From positions 2,170,001 through 2,234,000 of the forward strand of contig NZ_CP137134.1 in assembly GCF_033095785.1 (NCBI RefSeq): a stretch of 64,000 nt of DNA, written 5' to 3'. The position numbers and the translations under genes were made by a program. Below are positions 1 to 8,223 of the stretch, in pieces; within the stretch, counting starts at the first letter, position 1, and every line of letters begins with the position of its first letter. The notes below the pieces were generated by a model. That model had not been told where the DNA came from. It ran no database searches and worked only from the letters and a program-made list of their open reading frames with translations. The stretch is from Nitrosospira sp. Is2 (GTDB lineage: Bacteria > Pseudomonadota > Gammaproteobacteria > Burkholderiales > Nitrosomonadaceae).

Positions 1-756
1 CCGGCAATGATGCTGGCAGGTATTGATTTTCAACAGGTCAAGACACTCATCGACCGCGGCGTTGCCGCCGACCACAGCTTCCCTGCTGGACGTGCCTATC
101 TGGTCATTACCGCTGACAAGGCACGTAGCGTTCGGGCGGTAAACTTCGACCTTGCCGCGAAAGAACTGGACGGCGTTTTTCCCATCGAAATAGTCGAAAA
201 CGAAGCAATTGCAGACCGCCGCGATATTCTCTTTTACTTTACCGGCCGGGTACATGTGCCGCAACTTGATACATTGGCGTTCCTGCCCGGAGCCCTGGCG
301 GATCACTTGACATCTACTGGCGGTCAGTTGACGGGCTTCGGCCAGATGAGCAGCCTGCGTTGGCTGGAGGCGGGTGCGACCGCCAGTTACGGCACCGTGG
401 TAGAGCCGTGCAACCATATGCAGAAGTTTCCGTTTCCGGGCATTGCCATGTTTCACTACGCGCTTGGCGCAAGCGCAATTGAAGCTTACTGGAAAAGCGT
501 TGCCTGGCCGGGCGAAGGTGTTTTCGTGGGAGAACCGCTATCTCAGCCGTTTGCGCCTTATTTGCGGGAAATTCGCCCTGGGCAGTTCGAGCTCCATATT
601 TTTTCGCCACGCGAAACGCGTTTGCGTATCGAACGATCCCGTTCCGCTGCCGGGCCATTCCAACCATTTGCGCAGCAACCGCGAATACGCCGCGGCGCCA
701 ATCGCGTGCGTTTCAAGTTTTCTGAAACGGAAGGCTACCTGCAATTGCGCTGGTAA
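1..756 (+). CDS. TIGR03790 family protein, C-terminal part
   Basis: The reading frame is open from the first base, so the gene starts outside the window; an internal ATG at 7 is unlikely to be the true start. The visible 251 residues contain the segment ending in GATASYGTVVEPCNH, followed by an AYWKSVAWPG and GEPL block, which I recognise as typical of the TIGR03790 family. That family has no established biochemical function. The C-terminal 60 residues (ETRLRIERSRSAAG onward) look like an appended beta-rich extension. A hairpin follows the stop codon. Family call is from memory of the motif, function unknown. Confidence 0.8.
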   Translation, partial: PAMMLAGIDFQQVKTLIDRGVAADHSFPAGRAYLVITADKARSVRAVNFDLAAKELDGVFPIEIVENEAIADRRDILFYFTGRVHVPQLDTLAFLPGALADHLTSTGGQLTGFGQMSSLRWLEAGATASYGTVVEPCNHMQKFPFPGIAMFHYALGASAIEAYWKSVAWPGEGVFVGEPLSQPFAPYLREIRPGQFELHIFSPRETRLRIERSRSAAGPFQPFAQQPRIRRGANRVRFKFSETEGYLQLRW

Positions 757-814
757 ACGGTGACTTTCCGTGATGTGTAAACGTCGCACACTCAAGCGAC
801 TGCTCTGATCGTTC

Positions 815-839
815 GAGCGAAACCACTCTGGTTTCGTTC
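815..839. terminator. Hairpin after the TIGR03790 gene
   Basis: A ten-pair stem (one G-T pair) with a five-base loop lies about 60 bases after the stop codon. It is followed by TCTCTG rather than a true T run, so it is a candidate terminator only. Confidence 0.4.
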
Positions 840-919
840 TCTGTCGGCTTTATCACCCTTTGTTTCTGGAAGATTGCCTCACCTGCGATCAAACTCCGCG
901 TAACGGATACCGATGTCGT

Positions 920-925
920 TATAAT
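920..925 (+). promoter_or_regulatory. Candidate -10 box for argS
   Basis: A perfect TATAAT lies 40 bases before the preferred argS ATG at 966. No good -35 hexamer is visible 16-18 bases upstream, so the assignment rests on the -10 alone. Confidence 0.35.
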
Positions 926-965
926 AACGGCTGCATAAATCTAAGTGCCCACGCAAGACGCAGCC

Positions 966-2708
966 ATGAATTCATCACTCCAGCCAAACTTCAAGTACCA
1001 CTTTGCCGAACTCCTGCGCCCTATATTAAGCGGCATGGCGCCGTCCAGCCCTGACATTGAAATTGAATTCTCCCGTCCCAAGCAGGCAAGTCACGGCGAC
1101 TATTCCTGTAATCTCGCCATGCAGCTTGCGAAGCCGCTACGCCGCAGTCCGCGCGACGTGGCCGCATCCCTTGTCGAAGCGCTTTCGGCTTCGCCTTATC
1201 TGGAAAAAATCGAGATCGCGGGAGCGGGTTTTATCAACTTGTTTCTCACCACGTCCGTGAAACAGCAGTTTCCTCGGCACGTCCTGCGTGCCGGTGAGAC
1301 TTTTGGTCATGGCAATATCGGTGCCGGGAAAAAAATCCAGGTGGAGTACGTGTCGGCCAACCCCACCGGGCCGCTGCACGTCGGGCATGGACGAGGAGCG
1401 GCATTTGGGGCCAGCCTTGCCAATGTACTCGCCGCCGCCAGTTACTCCGTCGCCCGCGAGTACTACGTTAACGATGCGGGCCGGCAGATGGATATTCTGG
1501 CGCTCTCTACATGGCTGCGTTATCTGGAACTAAACAGTCTCGCCATCCACTTTCCCGGAAACGCGTACCAGGGCGAATACGTGCGCGATATGGCGCGGTT
1601 GATTCATAAGGCGCACGCGGGTCGATATATACATGCGCCCGCTTTGCTGTATGAAGGCATCTCCTCGGAAGAGGATTCCGAGGAGATGCTCGATGCCTTG
1701 ATCGCCAACGCCAAAAAATTGCTGGGACAGGACTATGCTTATATACACAATTTCGTGCTGACCGAGCAATTGGGTGATTGCAGCAACGACCTGCTTGAAT
1801 TCGGCGTAGTTTTCGACACATGGTTTTCAGAGCAATCGTTGTTCGATAGCGGTGCGGTTGCAAACGTGGTTCAAGTGCTCGAACAAGGAAATTACCTGTA
1901 CGAACAGGATGGCGCGAAGTGGTTCCGTTCTGCCGATTTTGGCGATGAAAAGGACCGGGTGGTTCAGCGCGAAAACGGACAGTTCACCTACTTTGCTTCC
2001 GATATTGCCTACCATCTCAACAAGTTCCAGCGGGGGTTTGAACGTGTCATCGACGTTTGGGGAGCCGATCATCACGGCTATATCGCTCGTGTAAAAGGCG
2101 CGTTGCAGGCAATGGCGTTCGACCCGAGCAAGCTGGAGATAGCTTTGGTGCAGTTCGCGGTACTTTACCGAGACGGGAAAAAGGCCCCGATGTCCACGCG
2201 CGCCGGCGAGTTTGTCACATTGCGGGAGTTGCGCCAGGAGGTGGGCAATGATGCAGCGCGTTTTTTTTATGTGTTGCGAAAAAGCGACCAGCACCTGGAT
2301 TTCGATCTCGACCTGGCCAAGTCGCAAAGCAACGATAACCCTGTCTATTACGTGCAATACGCCCACGCCAGAGTTTGCAGCGTGCTGGAGCAGTGGGGCG
2401 AAGACACTGCCATGTTGGCTGGGGCGGATATGTCCCCGTTAGCGAGCGTCGTGGAGCTGTCACTGTTGCAAAAGCTGATCGATTATCCTGAAATGGTGGA
2501 AGCGGCAGCGAGGGAGCTTTCCCCACATCTGATAGCGTTCTATCTCAGAGAACTGGCAGGGGAGTTTCACAGTTACTATAATTCAACACGTTTCCTTGTT
2601 CCGGACATACCGCTTCGGCTCGCCCGGCTGGGACTGGTGGCCGCCGTACGACAGGTGTTGAGCAACGGGTTGAAACTGCTCGGTGTAAGCGCACCCGCGA
2701 AAATGTAG
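966..2708 (+). CDS. argS: Arginyl-tRNA synthetase
   Basis: Class I aminoacyl-tRNA synthetase that charges tRNA-Arg in the cytoplasm. The 580-residue product has the N-terminal Arg-tRNA synthetase additional domain (about residues 1-95), the HIGH-type signature HVGH at 138-141 and, as usual in ArgRS, a relaxed KMSKS counterpart reading MSTR at 409-412. The C-terminal third carries the DALR anticodon-binding domain. I chose ATG at 966 because homologues begin near MNSS; an in-frame GTG at 945 would add seven residues. Neither start has a clear Shine-Dalgarno sequence. The SPOR gene begins 22 bases after the stop and probably shares the transcript. Confidence 0.97.
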   Translation: MNSSLQPNFKYHFAELLRPILSGMAPSSPDIEIEFSRPKQASHGDYSCNLAMQLAKPLRRSPRDVAASLVEALSASPYLEKIEIAGAGFINLFLTTSVKQQFPRHVLRAGETFGHGNIGAGKKIQVEYVSANPTGPLHVGHGRGAAFGASLANVLAAASYSVAREYYVNDAGRQMDILALSTWLRYLELNSLAIHFPGNAYQGEYVRDMARLIHKAHAGRYIHAPALLYEGISSEEDSEEMLDALIANAKKLLGQDYAYIHNFVLTEQLGDCSNDLLEFGVVFDTWFSEQSLFDSGAVANVVQVLEQGNYLYEQDGAKWFRSADFGDEKDRVVQRENGQFTYFASDIAYHLNKFQRGFERVIDVWGADHHGYIARVKGALQAMAFDPSKLEIALVQFAVLYRDGKKAPMSTRAGEFVTLRELRQEVGNDAARFFYVLRKSDQHLDFDLDLAKSQSNDNPVYYVQYAHARVCSVLEQWGEDTAMLAGADMSPLASVVELSLLQKLIDYPEMVEAAARELSPHLIAFYLRELAGEFHSYYNSTRFLVPDIPLRLARLGLVAAVRQVLSNGLKLLGVSAPAKM

Positions 2709-2730
2709 GATGCCCCATGATTGACTTTTT

Positions 2731-3327
2731 ATGAGTCGCGATTACAAAACGCGCCCAAACTCTTCGGTTTTCGGCAAAGATAAGAACGCGTTGCTCCTGG
2801 GGGTGTTTATCGGTTATGCGCTAGGTCTTCTCAGCGCGATCGGGACGTGGATGTATATCAATAAGAGTCCCAGTCCATTTATTTCCCACGAAAGGCCGCG
2901 CAGCACCGAGACCATGGGCGCCGTGAATCAACCCGAGAAGAAAGTCGGGGGGGGTGAGGATGGCGGCGGCAAAGCACCGGATGGCAAGCCCCGATTTGAA
3001 TTCTACAAAATACTGCCCAACAGCGAGGAACCTGTAACGGACCAGCAACTTAAGCAACCGGCTCAGCGGCCCTCTGTCCACGAAAAGTATTTCCTGCAGG
3101 CTGGCTCGTTCCAGAAGTCCGAGGATGCGGATAATTTGAAAGCGAAACTTGCAATGATAGGCGTCGAAGCAACCGTTCAAGCTGCGGACTTGGCAGGGAA
3201 AGGCATGTGGCACCGGGTGCGCGTGGGACCCTTTTCCAGCACCGACGACATGAACAAGGTGCGCGCTTCCCTTCAACAAAATGGCGTTCCAAGCAGCATT
3301 ATCAAAGTAAACGACGCAGTGCAGTAG
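2731..3327 (+). CDS. SPOR domain-containing membrane protein
   Basis: A 198-residue bitopic inner-membrane protein. A short basic cytoplasmic tail is followed by one transmembrane helix at about residues 23-44 (LLLGVFIGYALGLLSAIGTW), a low-complexity Gly/Pro/Lys linker, and a C-terminal SPOR domain at about 117-195 starting KYFLQAGSF and ending near SSIIKV. SPOR domains bind denuded septal peptidoglycan, so a role in division or envelope maintenance is likely, as for FtsN-like proteins. An argS-SPOR pair is common in betaproteobacteria. It lies 22 bases after argS. Confidence 0.88.
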   Translation: MSRDYKTRPNSSVFGKDKNALLLGVFIGYALGLLSAIGTWMYINKSPSPFISHERPRSTETMGAVNQPEKKVGGGEDGGGKAPDGKPRFEFYKILPNSEEPVTDQQLKQPAQRPSVHEKYFLQAGSFQKSEDADNLKAKLAMIGVEATVQAADLAGKGMWHRVRVGPFSSTDDMNKVRASLQQNGVPSSIIKVNDAVQ

Positions 3328-3652
3328 CAGGAATACCCCAATTGCAGCGGGGCAATACCAGCATATTTAACCCTCGGAGCGAGTGCGCCATCAACCACGA
3401 TGCTGGTAGAATCGGGATGAGCATCAGGTGCGGTGGCCGCTGGCTTACCATCCACGCGATACCACAAAATGTCGGCCGACTTGTCCACCCCGAGAGATGG
3501 GTACGGATTTGCTAGTTGCTCCAGGCAGCACGCAGCGAAGGACGGTATCGCATTCTTGTAGTCTCGAATTTTGTGCATGTCAACCCGGGGACTTCGCTCA
3601 GGCGCATGTGGTTTTCAGGTTCAGGGTCCTGTCTATCTCAAGGAGACAAACG
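3328..3652. other. Intergenic region before dsbA
   Basis: No convincing gene. A minus-strand open frame crosses it (3273-3578, about 100 codons) and has protein-like composition, but it overlaps the SPOR gene, lacks a ribosome-binding site and matches nothing I recognise. The dsbA Shine-Dalgarno sequence AGGAG is at 3641-3645. Confidence 0.4.
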
Positions 3653-4294
3653 ATGAGTTTATTGCGGATTCTAGCGGCAATTCTTTTACTGACAGGCATG
3701 AGCTTGACGACTATTTCCAGCGCTCGCGCTGAAATTGTCGAAGGAAGGGATTACACGACCCTGTCTCATCCTCAGCCGGCGGATGAAAAAAGTATCGAAG
3801 TTATCGAGTTCTTCTGGTACGGCTGCCCGCATTGCTATGAGCTCCACCCGCGGATCAAGGCCTGGCTTAAGCGGATGCCTGGCGATGTAAGCTTCCGTTA
3901 TGTTCCCGCTGTCTTTCGCGCAAACTGGATCCCGGGCGCAAAAACCTTTTACGCGCTCGAAGCGCTTGGGGTGAGTGATAAATTGCACGACAAAGTCTAC
4001 GATGCCATTCATCGGGACAAGATCGATCTGACCAAGGACGAGATACTGTTCGACTGGATAGCCAAACAAGGGGTCGACCGGCAGAAATTCATCGATGCCT
4101 ACAACTCGTTCGCGGTTCAGAACCAGGTTACACGCGTCACGCGCATGTCCAAGGATTACGCACTGACGGGGGTTCCGGCCGTGGTGGTGGATGGAAAGTA
4201 CCTTACCAGCGGAAGGATGGGCAGCACGCCGGAAGACACGATCCGGACAATGGAAGAATTGATCGAAAAAGTGCGCAAGGAAAGGAAGAAATAG
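3653..4294 (+). CDS. dsbA: Thiol:disulfide interchange protein DsbA
   Basis: Periplasmic thiol oxidase that introduces disulfide bonds into exported proteins. The start is fixed by AGGAG eight bases upstream and by a signal peptide (MSLLRILAAILLL, cleavage near ARA-EIV at residues 25-28); a longer open frame from 3428 is not credible. The redox site CPHC is at 58-61 in a thioredoxin fold with an inserted helical domain, and the cis-proline loop TGVPA is near residue 170. The length of 213 residues is normal. A second thiol-disulfide protein of DsbC type lies at 14.8 kb. Confidence 0.95.
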   Translation: MSLLRILAAILLLTGMSLTTISSARAEIVEGRDYTTLSHPQPADEKSIEVIEFFWYGCPHCYELHPRIKAWLKRMPGDVSFRYVPAVFRANWIPGAKTFYALEALGVSDKLHDKVYDAIHRDKIDLTKDEILFDWIAKQGVDRQKFIDAYNSFAVQNQVTRVTRMSKDYALTGVPAVVVDGKYLTSGRMGSTPEDTIRTMEELIEKVRKERKK

Positions 4295-4381
4295 AAGACG
4301 TACGGGTATTGGATCGATTGGCCATTTTTGCCAATCGGCCAGCAATACCTTCCATAGAGAATCTGTTGGTTAATTCGGCAA

Positions 4382-5212
4382 GTGCCATTGAAGGTCATCA
4401 TTAGCGGCGCGTCAAGCGGGCTGGGCAGGGCGCTCACACAACATTACACCGAAGCGGGCGCCACGCTTGGCCTGATTGCAAGGAGGCGTGACTTGCTGGA
4501 GACATTGGCCGCGGGATCATCGCGTGCGTCAATCTATGAGGCTGATGTTCGCGATGCGGGAGCAATCCGGGCGGCGGGGGAGGATTTCATGCGCCGCTAC
4601 GGTTGTCCCGACGTCGTTATCGCCAATGCCGGTATCAGCCGGGGGACCTTAACCGCCTATGCCGAGGATAACGAAGTTTTCGAGGACATCGTGACGACTA
4701 ACGTTCTGGGCATGGTCAACTTATTCCAGCCGTTCCTTGCCGCGATGCAGGCAGCCGGACGCGGCAGTCTGGTTGGCATTGCGAGTGTGGCCGGCTATCG
4801 AGGTCTTCCGGGAGGCGGTGCTTACTCGGCTTCCAAAGCCGCCGCAATCAGCTATCTTGAGAGCCTGCGGGTAGAGATGTACGGTAGCGGTGTGTCCGTC
4901 ATCACTATTTGCCCTGGCTATATCGTAACCCCCATGACGGCAAATAATCCCTACCGCATGCCCTTTATCCTGACAGCGGAAGTCGCCGCTGAAAAAATCA
5001 TCACCATTGTTGAGAACAAGGTATCGTTTGCGGTGATTCCCTGGCAGATGGCAATCGTGGCGCGTATTCTGAAACTGCTGCCCGATTTTCTTTACGATCG
5101 CCTCTTTGCTAATGCGCCGCGCAAGCCCGGTGACAGCAAAACGAATTACCGGGAAGGAGGGTGGTTTGGGGTAGGGCGATCGACTGGTGATAAGCCGGAG
5201 CAGAGGGAGTGA
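4382..5212 (+). CDS. Short-chain dehydrogenase/reductase
   Basis: A 276-residue classical SDR oxidoreductase with Rossmann fold. It shows the cofactor motif GASSGLG near residues 9-15, the NAG motif (IANAGIS), the catalytic serine region (GIASVAGYRG) and the YSASK active site. The C-terminus has an amphipathic, partly hydrophobic segment (MAIVARILKLLPDFLYDRLF), suggesting membrane association, as in several lipid- or steroid-type SDRs. Substrate is unknown. The start is GTG with no obvious ribosome-binding site. msrA follows 47 bases later on the same strand. Confidence 0.9.
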   Translation: MPLKVIISGASSGLGRALTQHYTEAGATLGLIARRRDLLETLAAGSSRASIYEADVRDAGAIRAAGEDFMRRYGCPDVVIANAGISRGTLTAYAEDNEVFEDIVTTNVLGMVNLFQPFLAAMQAAGRGSLVGIASVAGYRGLPGGGAYSASKAAAISYLESLRVEMYGSGVSVITICPGYIVTPMTANNPYRMPFILTAEVAAEKIITIVENKVSFAVIPWQMAIVARILKLLPDFLYDRLFANAPRKPGDSKTNYREGGWFGVGRSTGDKPEQRE

Positions 5213-5259
5213 GCTTAATGTTGAACGTCAGGTAAAAATACACTTAAGAGGTGTTACCG

Positions 5260-5736
5260 ATGACAGAAAAAGCGATTTTTGGAGCGGGCTGTTTCTGGGG
5301 CGTGGAGGCTGCGTTTCCGGCAGTCGAGGGTGTGCACGAGGCAATATGCGGCTATTCCGGAGGGCGCTGGAAAAACCCGACCTATCATGATGTCTGCACT
5401 GAAGATACCGGCCACGCGGAAGTTGTGCAGGTGGAATACGATCCGTCTCGGGTCAGTTACAACGCTTTGCTCGATGCGTTCTGGAATAGCCACAATCCAA
5501 CCACGCTCAACCGTCAGGGCCCGGATATCGGCACTCAGTATCGTTCGGCCATATTCTTTTATACGCGCGAGCAGGAGGCTGCGGCGCGACTTTCCAAAGA
5601 GAAGCAGGAGCAAAGCGGGCGTTGGCAGGGCTCGATCGTGACGGAAATCTCGCCCGCCGGCGAATTTTACCGCGCTGAGGAATACCATCAACGCTATTTT
5701 GAGAAGCGCAACATATCCGGATATTGCCACACTTGA
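5260..5736 (+). CDS. msrA: Peptide-methionine (S)-S-oxide reductase
   Basis: Repairs oxidised methionine in proteins. The 158-residue product carries the MsrA signature GCFWG at 10-14 with the catalytic cysteine at 11, and the conserved EYHQ-Y block near 142. The C-terminal GYCHT holds a likely resolving cysteine. I placed the start at the ATG at 5260, preceded by AAGAGGTG; an in-frame GTG at 5251 lies inside that ribosome-binding site. No signal peptide, so it is cytoplasmic. The downstream cca gene converges on it. Confidence 0.96.
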   Translation: MTEKAIFGAGCFWGVEAAFPAVEGVHEAICGYSGGRWKNPTYHDVCTEDTGHAEVVQVEYDPSRVSYNALLDAFWNSHNPTTLNRQGPDIGTQYRSAIFFYTREQEAAARLSKEKQEQSGRWQGSIVTEISPAGEFYRAEEYHQRYFEKRNISGYCHT

Positions 5737-5832
5737 GAAACATCTGAACAAGTCGTCGCGGGCGCGACAGTGGGTTTGGAATGCGGATAATGGGGTGCGC
5801 TCTACTCCAGCTGTCGCAAGCCTGCAGAATCC

Positions 5833-7086
5833 TCAAGATCCTTCGGGCAGCGGTGTGCCTAACCGGTTGCGGATTTCAGCGATGCGCGTTTCGCTTACTT
5901 TGGCATTGATCGCTGCCGGCAAGCGGGCGGGGTCGGAGATGGTTCTGTTCAGGTGTGCGGCAATGGAGCCTGCATCAACCCTCCTGGCTGCCTCGAATGC
6001 CTGTTGCAGACGCTCCGTCTGAGGATATGGACGTTCGGCATAGCCGGGGCGGCCATGGAAATCGCATGAGCAAGCTTGCAGAAATTCTTCGAAGCGGTCG
6101 GGCTTGCGATATGCATCCACCCTTTGGAGCATGTCGGCGATAGTAGCCGCGCGTAATTCAGCTGCGCGGTGCACGTCGCCATGGTAGCGCGCCACCAACA
6201 ACGCCAGATCGCGCGCATCGTTAGGTACACGGACGCGCTCACATAAACCCGCCACCAGTTTTACGCTGCGCGCTTCGTGACCGATATGACGAGGCCACTC
6301 CGCAGGTGGGGTGGTGCCTTTGCCGAGATCATGGGTAAGCGAAGCAAACCGCACCGGTAGAGTGTAATTTTTCCCCGCTGCATGATCGATTACCATCATG
6401 ACATGCACCCCGGTATCGATTTCGGGGTGATATTTCGCCGGTTGGGGCACACCGAAGAGTTCATCGACCTCGGGCATGATCCGGGTTAATGCACTGCACT
6501 CGCGCAGCGCATAGAACATGCGCGAAGGTCGCCGTTCCATCAAGCCGCGCGCAAACTCCTGCCAAACCCTCTCGGGTACCAGGGCATCCACCTCGCCGTT
6601 GTGAACCATCTCGCTCATCAGCGCGAGCGTTTCGGGCGCAATACGGAAACCGAAACGAGCGGCAAAACGGGCTGTTCGGAGTACCCGCACGGGATCTTCG
6701 GTGAAAGCCGGACTGATGTGGCGCAGCACGCCAGCTTCGAGATCGGCGACTCCTCCAAAAGGATCGATGATATTGCCATCCTGATCCTTGGCCATGGCAT
6801 TGATGGTGAGGTCGCGTCGCGCCAGGTCCTCCTGCAATGTCACTTCGGGCGAAGCGTAAACTTCGAAGCCCTTGTATCCGCGCGAAACCTTGCGCTCGGT
6901 GCGGGCAAGGGCATATTGTTCCTGTGTTACCGGATGGAGGAAAACCGGAAAATCCTTTCCTACCGGCCGGTAGCCAAGCCGCACCATTTCGTCAGGCGAC
7001 GAACCCACCACGACATGATCGTGATCGAAAACCGGCAGGCCAAGAATCTCGTCACGTACCGAGCCGCCAACAAGGTAAGTTTTCAT
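5833..7086 (-). CDS. cca: Multifunctional CCA tRNA nucleotidyltransferase
   Basis: Adds or repairs the 3'-CCA end of tRNAs. The 417-residue product begins MKTYLVGGSVRDEILG (the GGxxR nucleotidyltransferase loop), followed by a DHDHVVVG segment holding the metal-binding acidic pair, RRDLTINAMA and the ERVWQEFARGL region. An HD phosphohydrolase domain (THDLGKG, about residue 250) gives the phosphatase/phosphodiesterase activities of the E. coli-type enzyme. Length matches that enzyme (about 412). It is followed on the minus strand side by msrA in convergent orientation and preceded by the NDUFA9-like gene. Confidence 0.96.
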   Translation of the reverse strand: MKTYLVGGSVRDEILGLPVFDHDHVVVGSSPDEMVRLGYRPVGKDFPVFLHPVTQEQYALARTERKVSRGYKGFEVYASPEVTLQEDLARRDLTINAMAKDQDGNIIDPFGGVADLEAGVLRHISPAFTEDPVRVLRTARFAARFGFRIAPETLALMSEMVHNGEVDALVPERVWQEFARGLMERRPSRMFYALRECSALTRIMPEVDELFGVPQPAKYHPEIDTGVHVMMVIDHAAGKNYTLPVRFASLTHDLGKGTTPPAEWPRHIGHEARSVKLVAGLCERVRVPNDARDLALLVARYHGDVHRAAELRAATIADMLQRVDAYRKPDRFEEFLQACSCDFHGRPGYAERPYPQTERLQQAFEAARRVDAGSIAAHLNRTISDPARLPAAINAKVSETRIAEIRNRLGTPLPEGS

Positions 7087-7281
7087 TATTGGGCTACATC
7101 AATCCTAATCTAGTCTAATCTCGTCAGCGAAACGAGGTACTCAAGAAATTTTACCAGCGCTAACAATCTGAGGTGGCGAGTGTAATTTTTTCTTCTGCGC
7201 GTTCAGCTGGGGCTCTATGGCGTACTCGGAAACCTCTTGTAATGGAAATTCTCAGGACGCGTTTTTCCCAATGGACGTGGG

Positions 7282-8223
7282 TTAACGTCCGGCTGACCAG
7301 TGACGGAGGCAATCGAGCCTTTCACGCGGGGTCTGATGAGCCAGATATATCGGCGCCACTTCCTCCAGCATCGTCGGATGGATGCCCCATATTTCCATGA
7401 AATTGCTGGGTTTGGCGCAATCACATACGTTGTCAATTTTCATGGAATAGTAGTTGTCCACACTCATGAGTTTGCCCGGCAGGATTTCCATCACTGCCGC
7501 TTCCAGATGGGAGAGCACGTCATTGAGGGCGACAATTGCAGGGTCATGTCCGGTGACGTGCGCCGAATATTCGACCAATTCCCGCAGGCTGTAGCACCTC
7601 GGACCGCACAAATCGTAACTCTGGCCAAAAGTCTTCGGATCATCAAGACTCAACGTAAATGCTTGAACCACATTCTCGACAAAGATCGGCTGGAATTTCG
7701 CATCCGGTAATGCCAGGGCCAATACCGGCAGCCGACCCAGCCTCGCAAACAGGTTAATTGAAGAATCCCCCGGCCCGAATATGACCGAGGGCCTGAAACT
7801 CGTGGCAGCCAAGCCGGATGTCATGACGATCCGTTCGCCCTCGGCTTTGGAGCGAAGATAGGCGCTGGGCTGGTTTGGGCCGGCATTCAGGGCGCTCATC
7901 TGCAGTATCCGCCCGATGCCGTTGCGTCTGCACGCGGCCACGATTTTCTGCGGCATCTCCACGTGCGCGTTATGAAAATCGCCGTGGACAACGCCCACCA
8001 GGTTGATGACCGCATCCATGCCCATCAGGAGCAGGTCGAGTTGGTCGTCGTCGTAAGCTGTCACCTCCACCAAATCCACGGTAGGGATAGCCAGGAGGTC
8101 CTTGGCCCGCTCATAATTGCGGGTGGGAACACGCAACTGGATTTGCTGGTCCGTCAGAACGTTGGCGAGGTGACGGCCTACAAAACCGCTGCCGCCAAAA
8201 ATGCACACATTATTGATGATCAT
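7282..8223 (-). CDS. NDUFA9-like NAD(P)-binding protein (atypical SDR)
   Basis: A 313-residue atypical/extended SDR related to the complex I NDUFA9 subunit and NAD-dependent epimerases. The nucleotide-binding motif GGSGFVGRH is at residues 10-18, and the central segment RILQMSALNAG...SAYLRSKAEGE resembles the epimerase active-site region. In bacteria these proteins often sit by quinone or cell-wall genes and their substrate is not known. The start codon overlaps the stop of the lytic transglycosylase by four bases (ATGA), showing translational coupling. cca lies about 195 bases downstream on the same strand. Confidence 0.88.
   Translation of the reverse strand: MIINNVCIFGGSGFVGRHLANVLTDQQIQLRVPTRNYERAKDLLAIPTVDLVEVTAYDDDQLDLLLMGMDAVINLVGVVHGDFHNAHVEMPQKIVAACRRNGIGRILQMSALNAGPNQPSAYLRSKAEGERIVMTSGLAATSFRPSVIFGPGDSSINLFARLGRLPVLALALPDAKFQPIFVENVVQAFTLSLDDPKTFGQSYDLCGPRCYSLRELVEYSAHVTGHDPAIVALNDVLSHLEAAVMEILPGKLMSVDNYYSMKIDNVCDCAKPSNFMEIWGIHPTMLEEVAPIYLAHQTPRERLDCLRHWSAGR

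Noticed and set aside
3273..3578. Minus-strand open frame of about 100 codons between the SPOR and dsbA genes
   Set aside because: It overlaps the SPOR gene, has no ribosome-binding site and no recognisable motif.
5187..5390. Plus-strand open frame overlapping the start of msrA
   Set aside because: It is a shadow of msrA in another frame, with no independent support.
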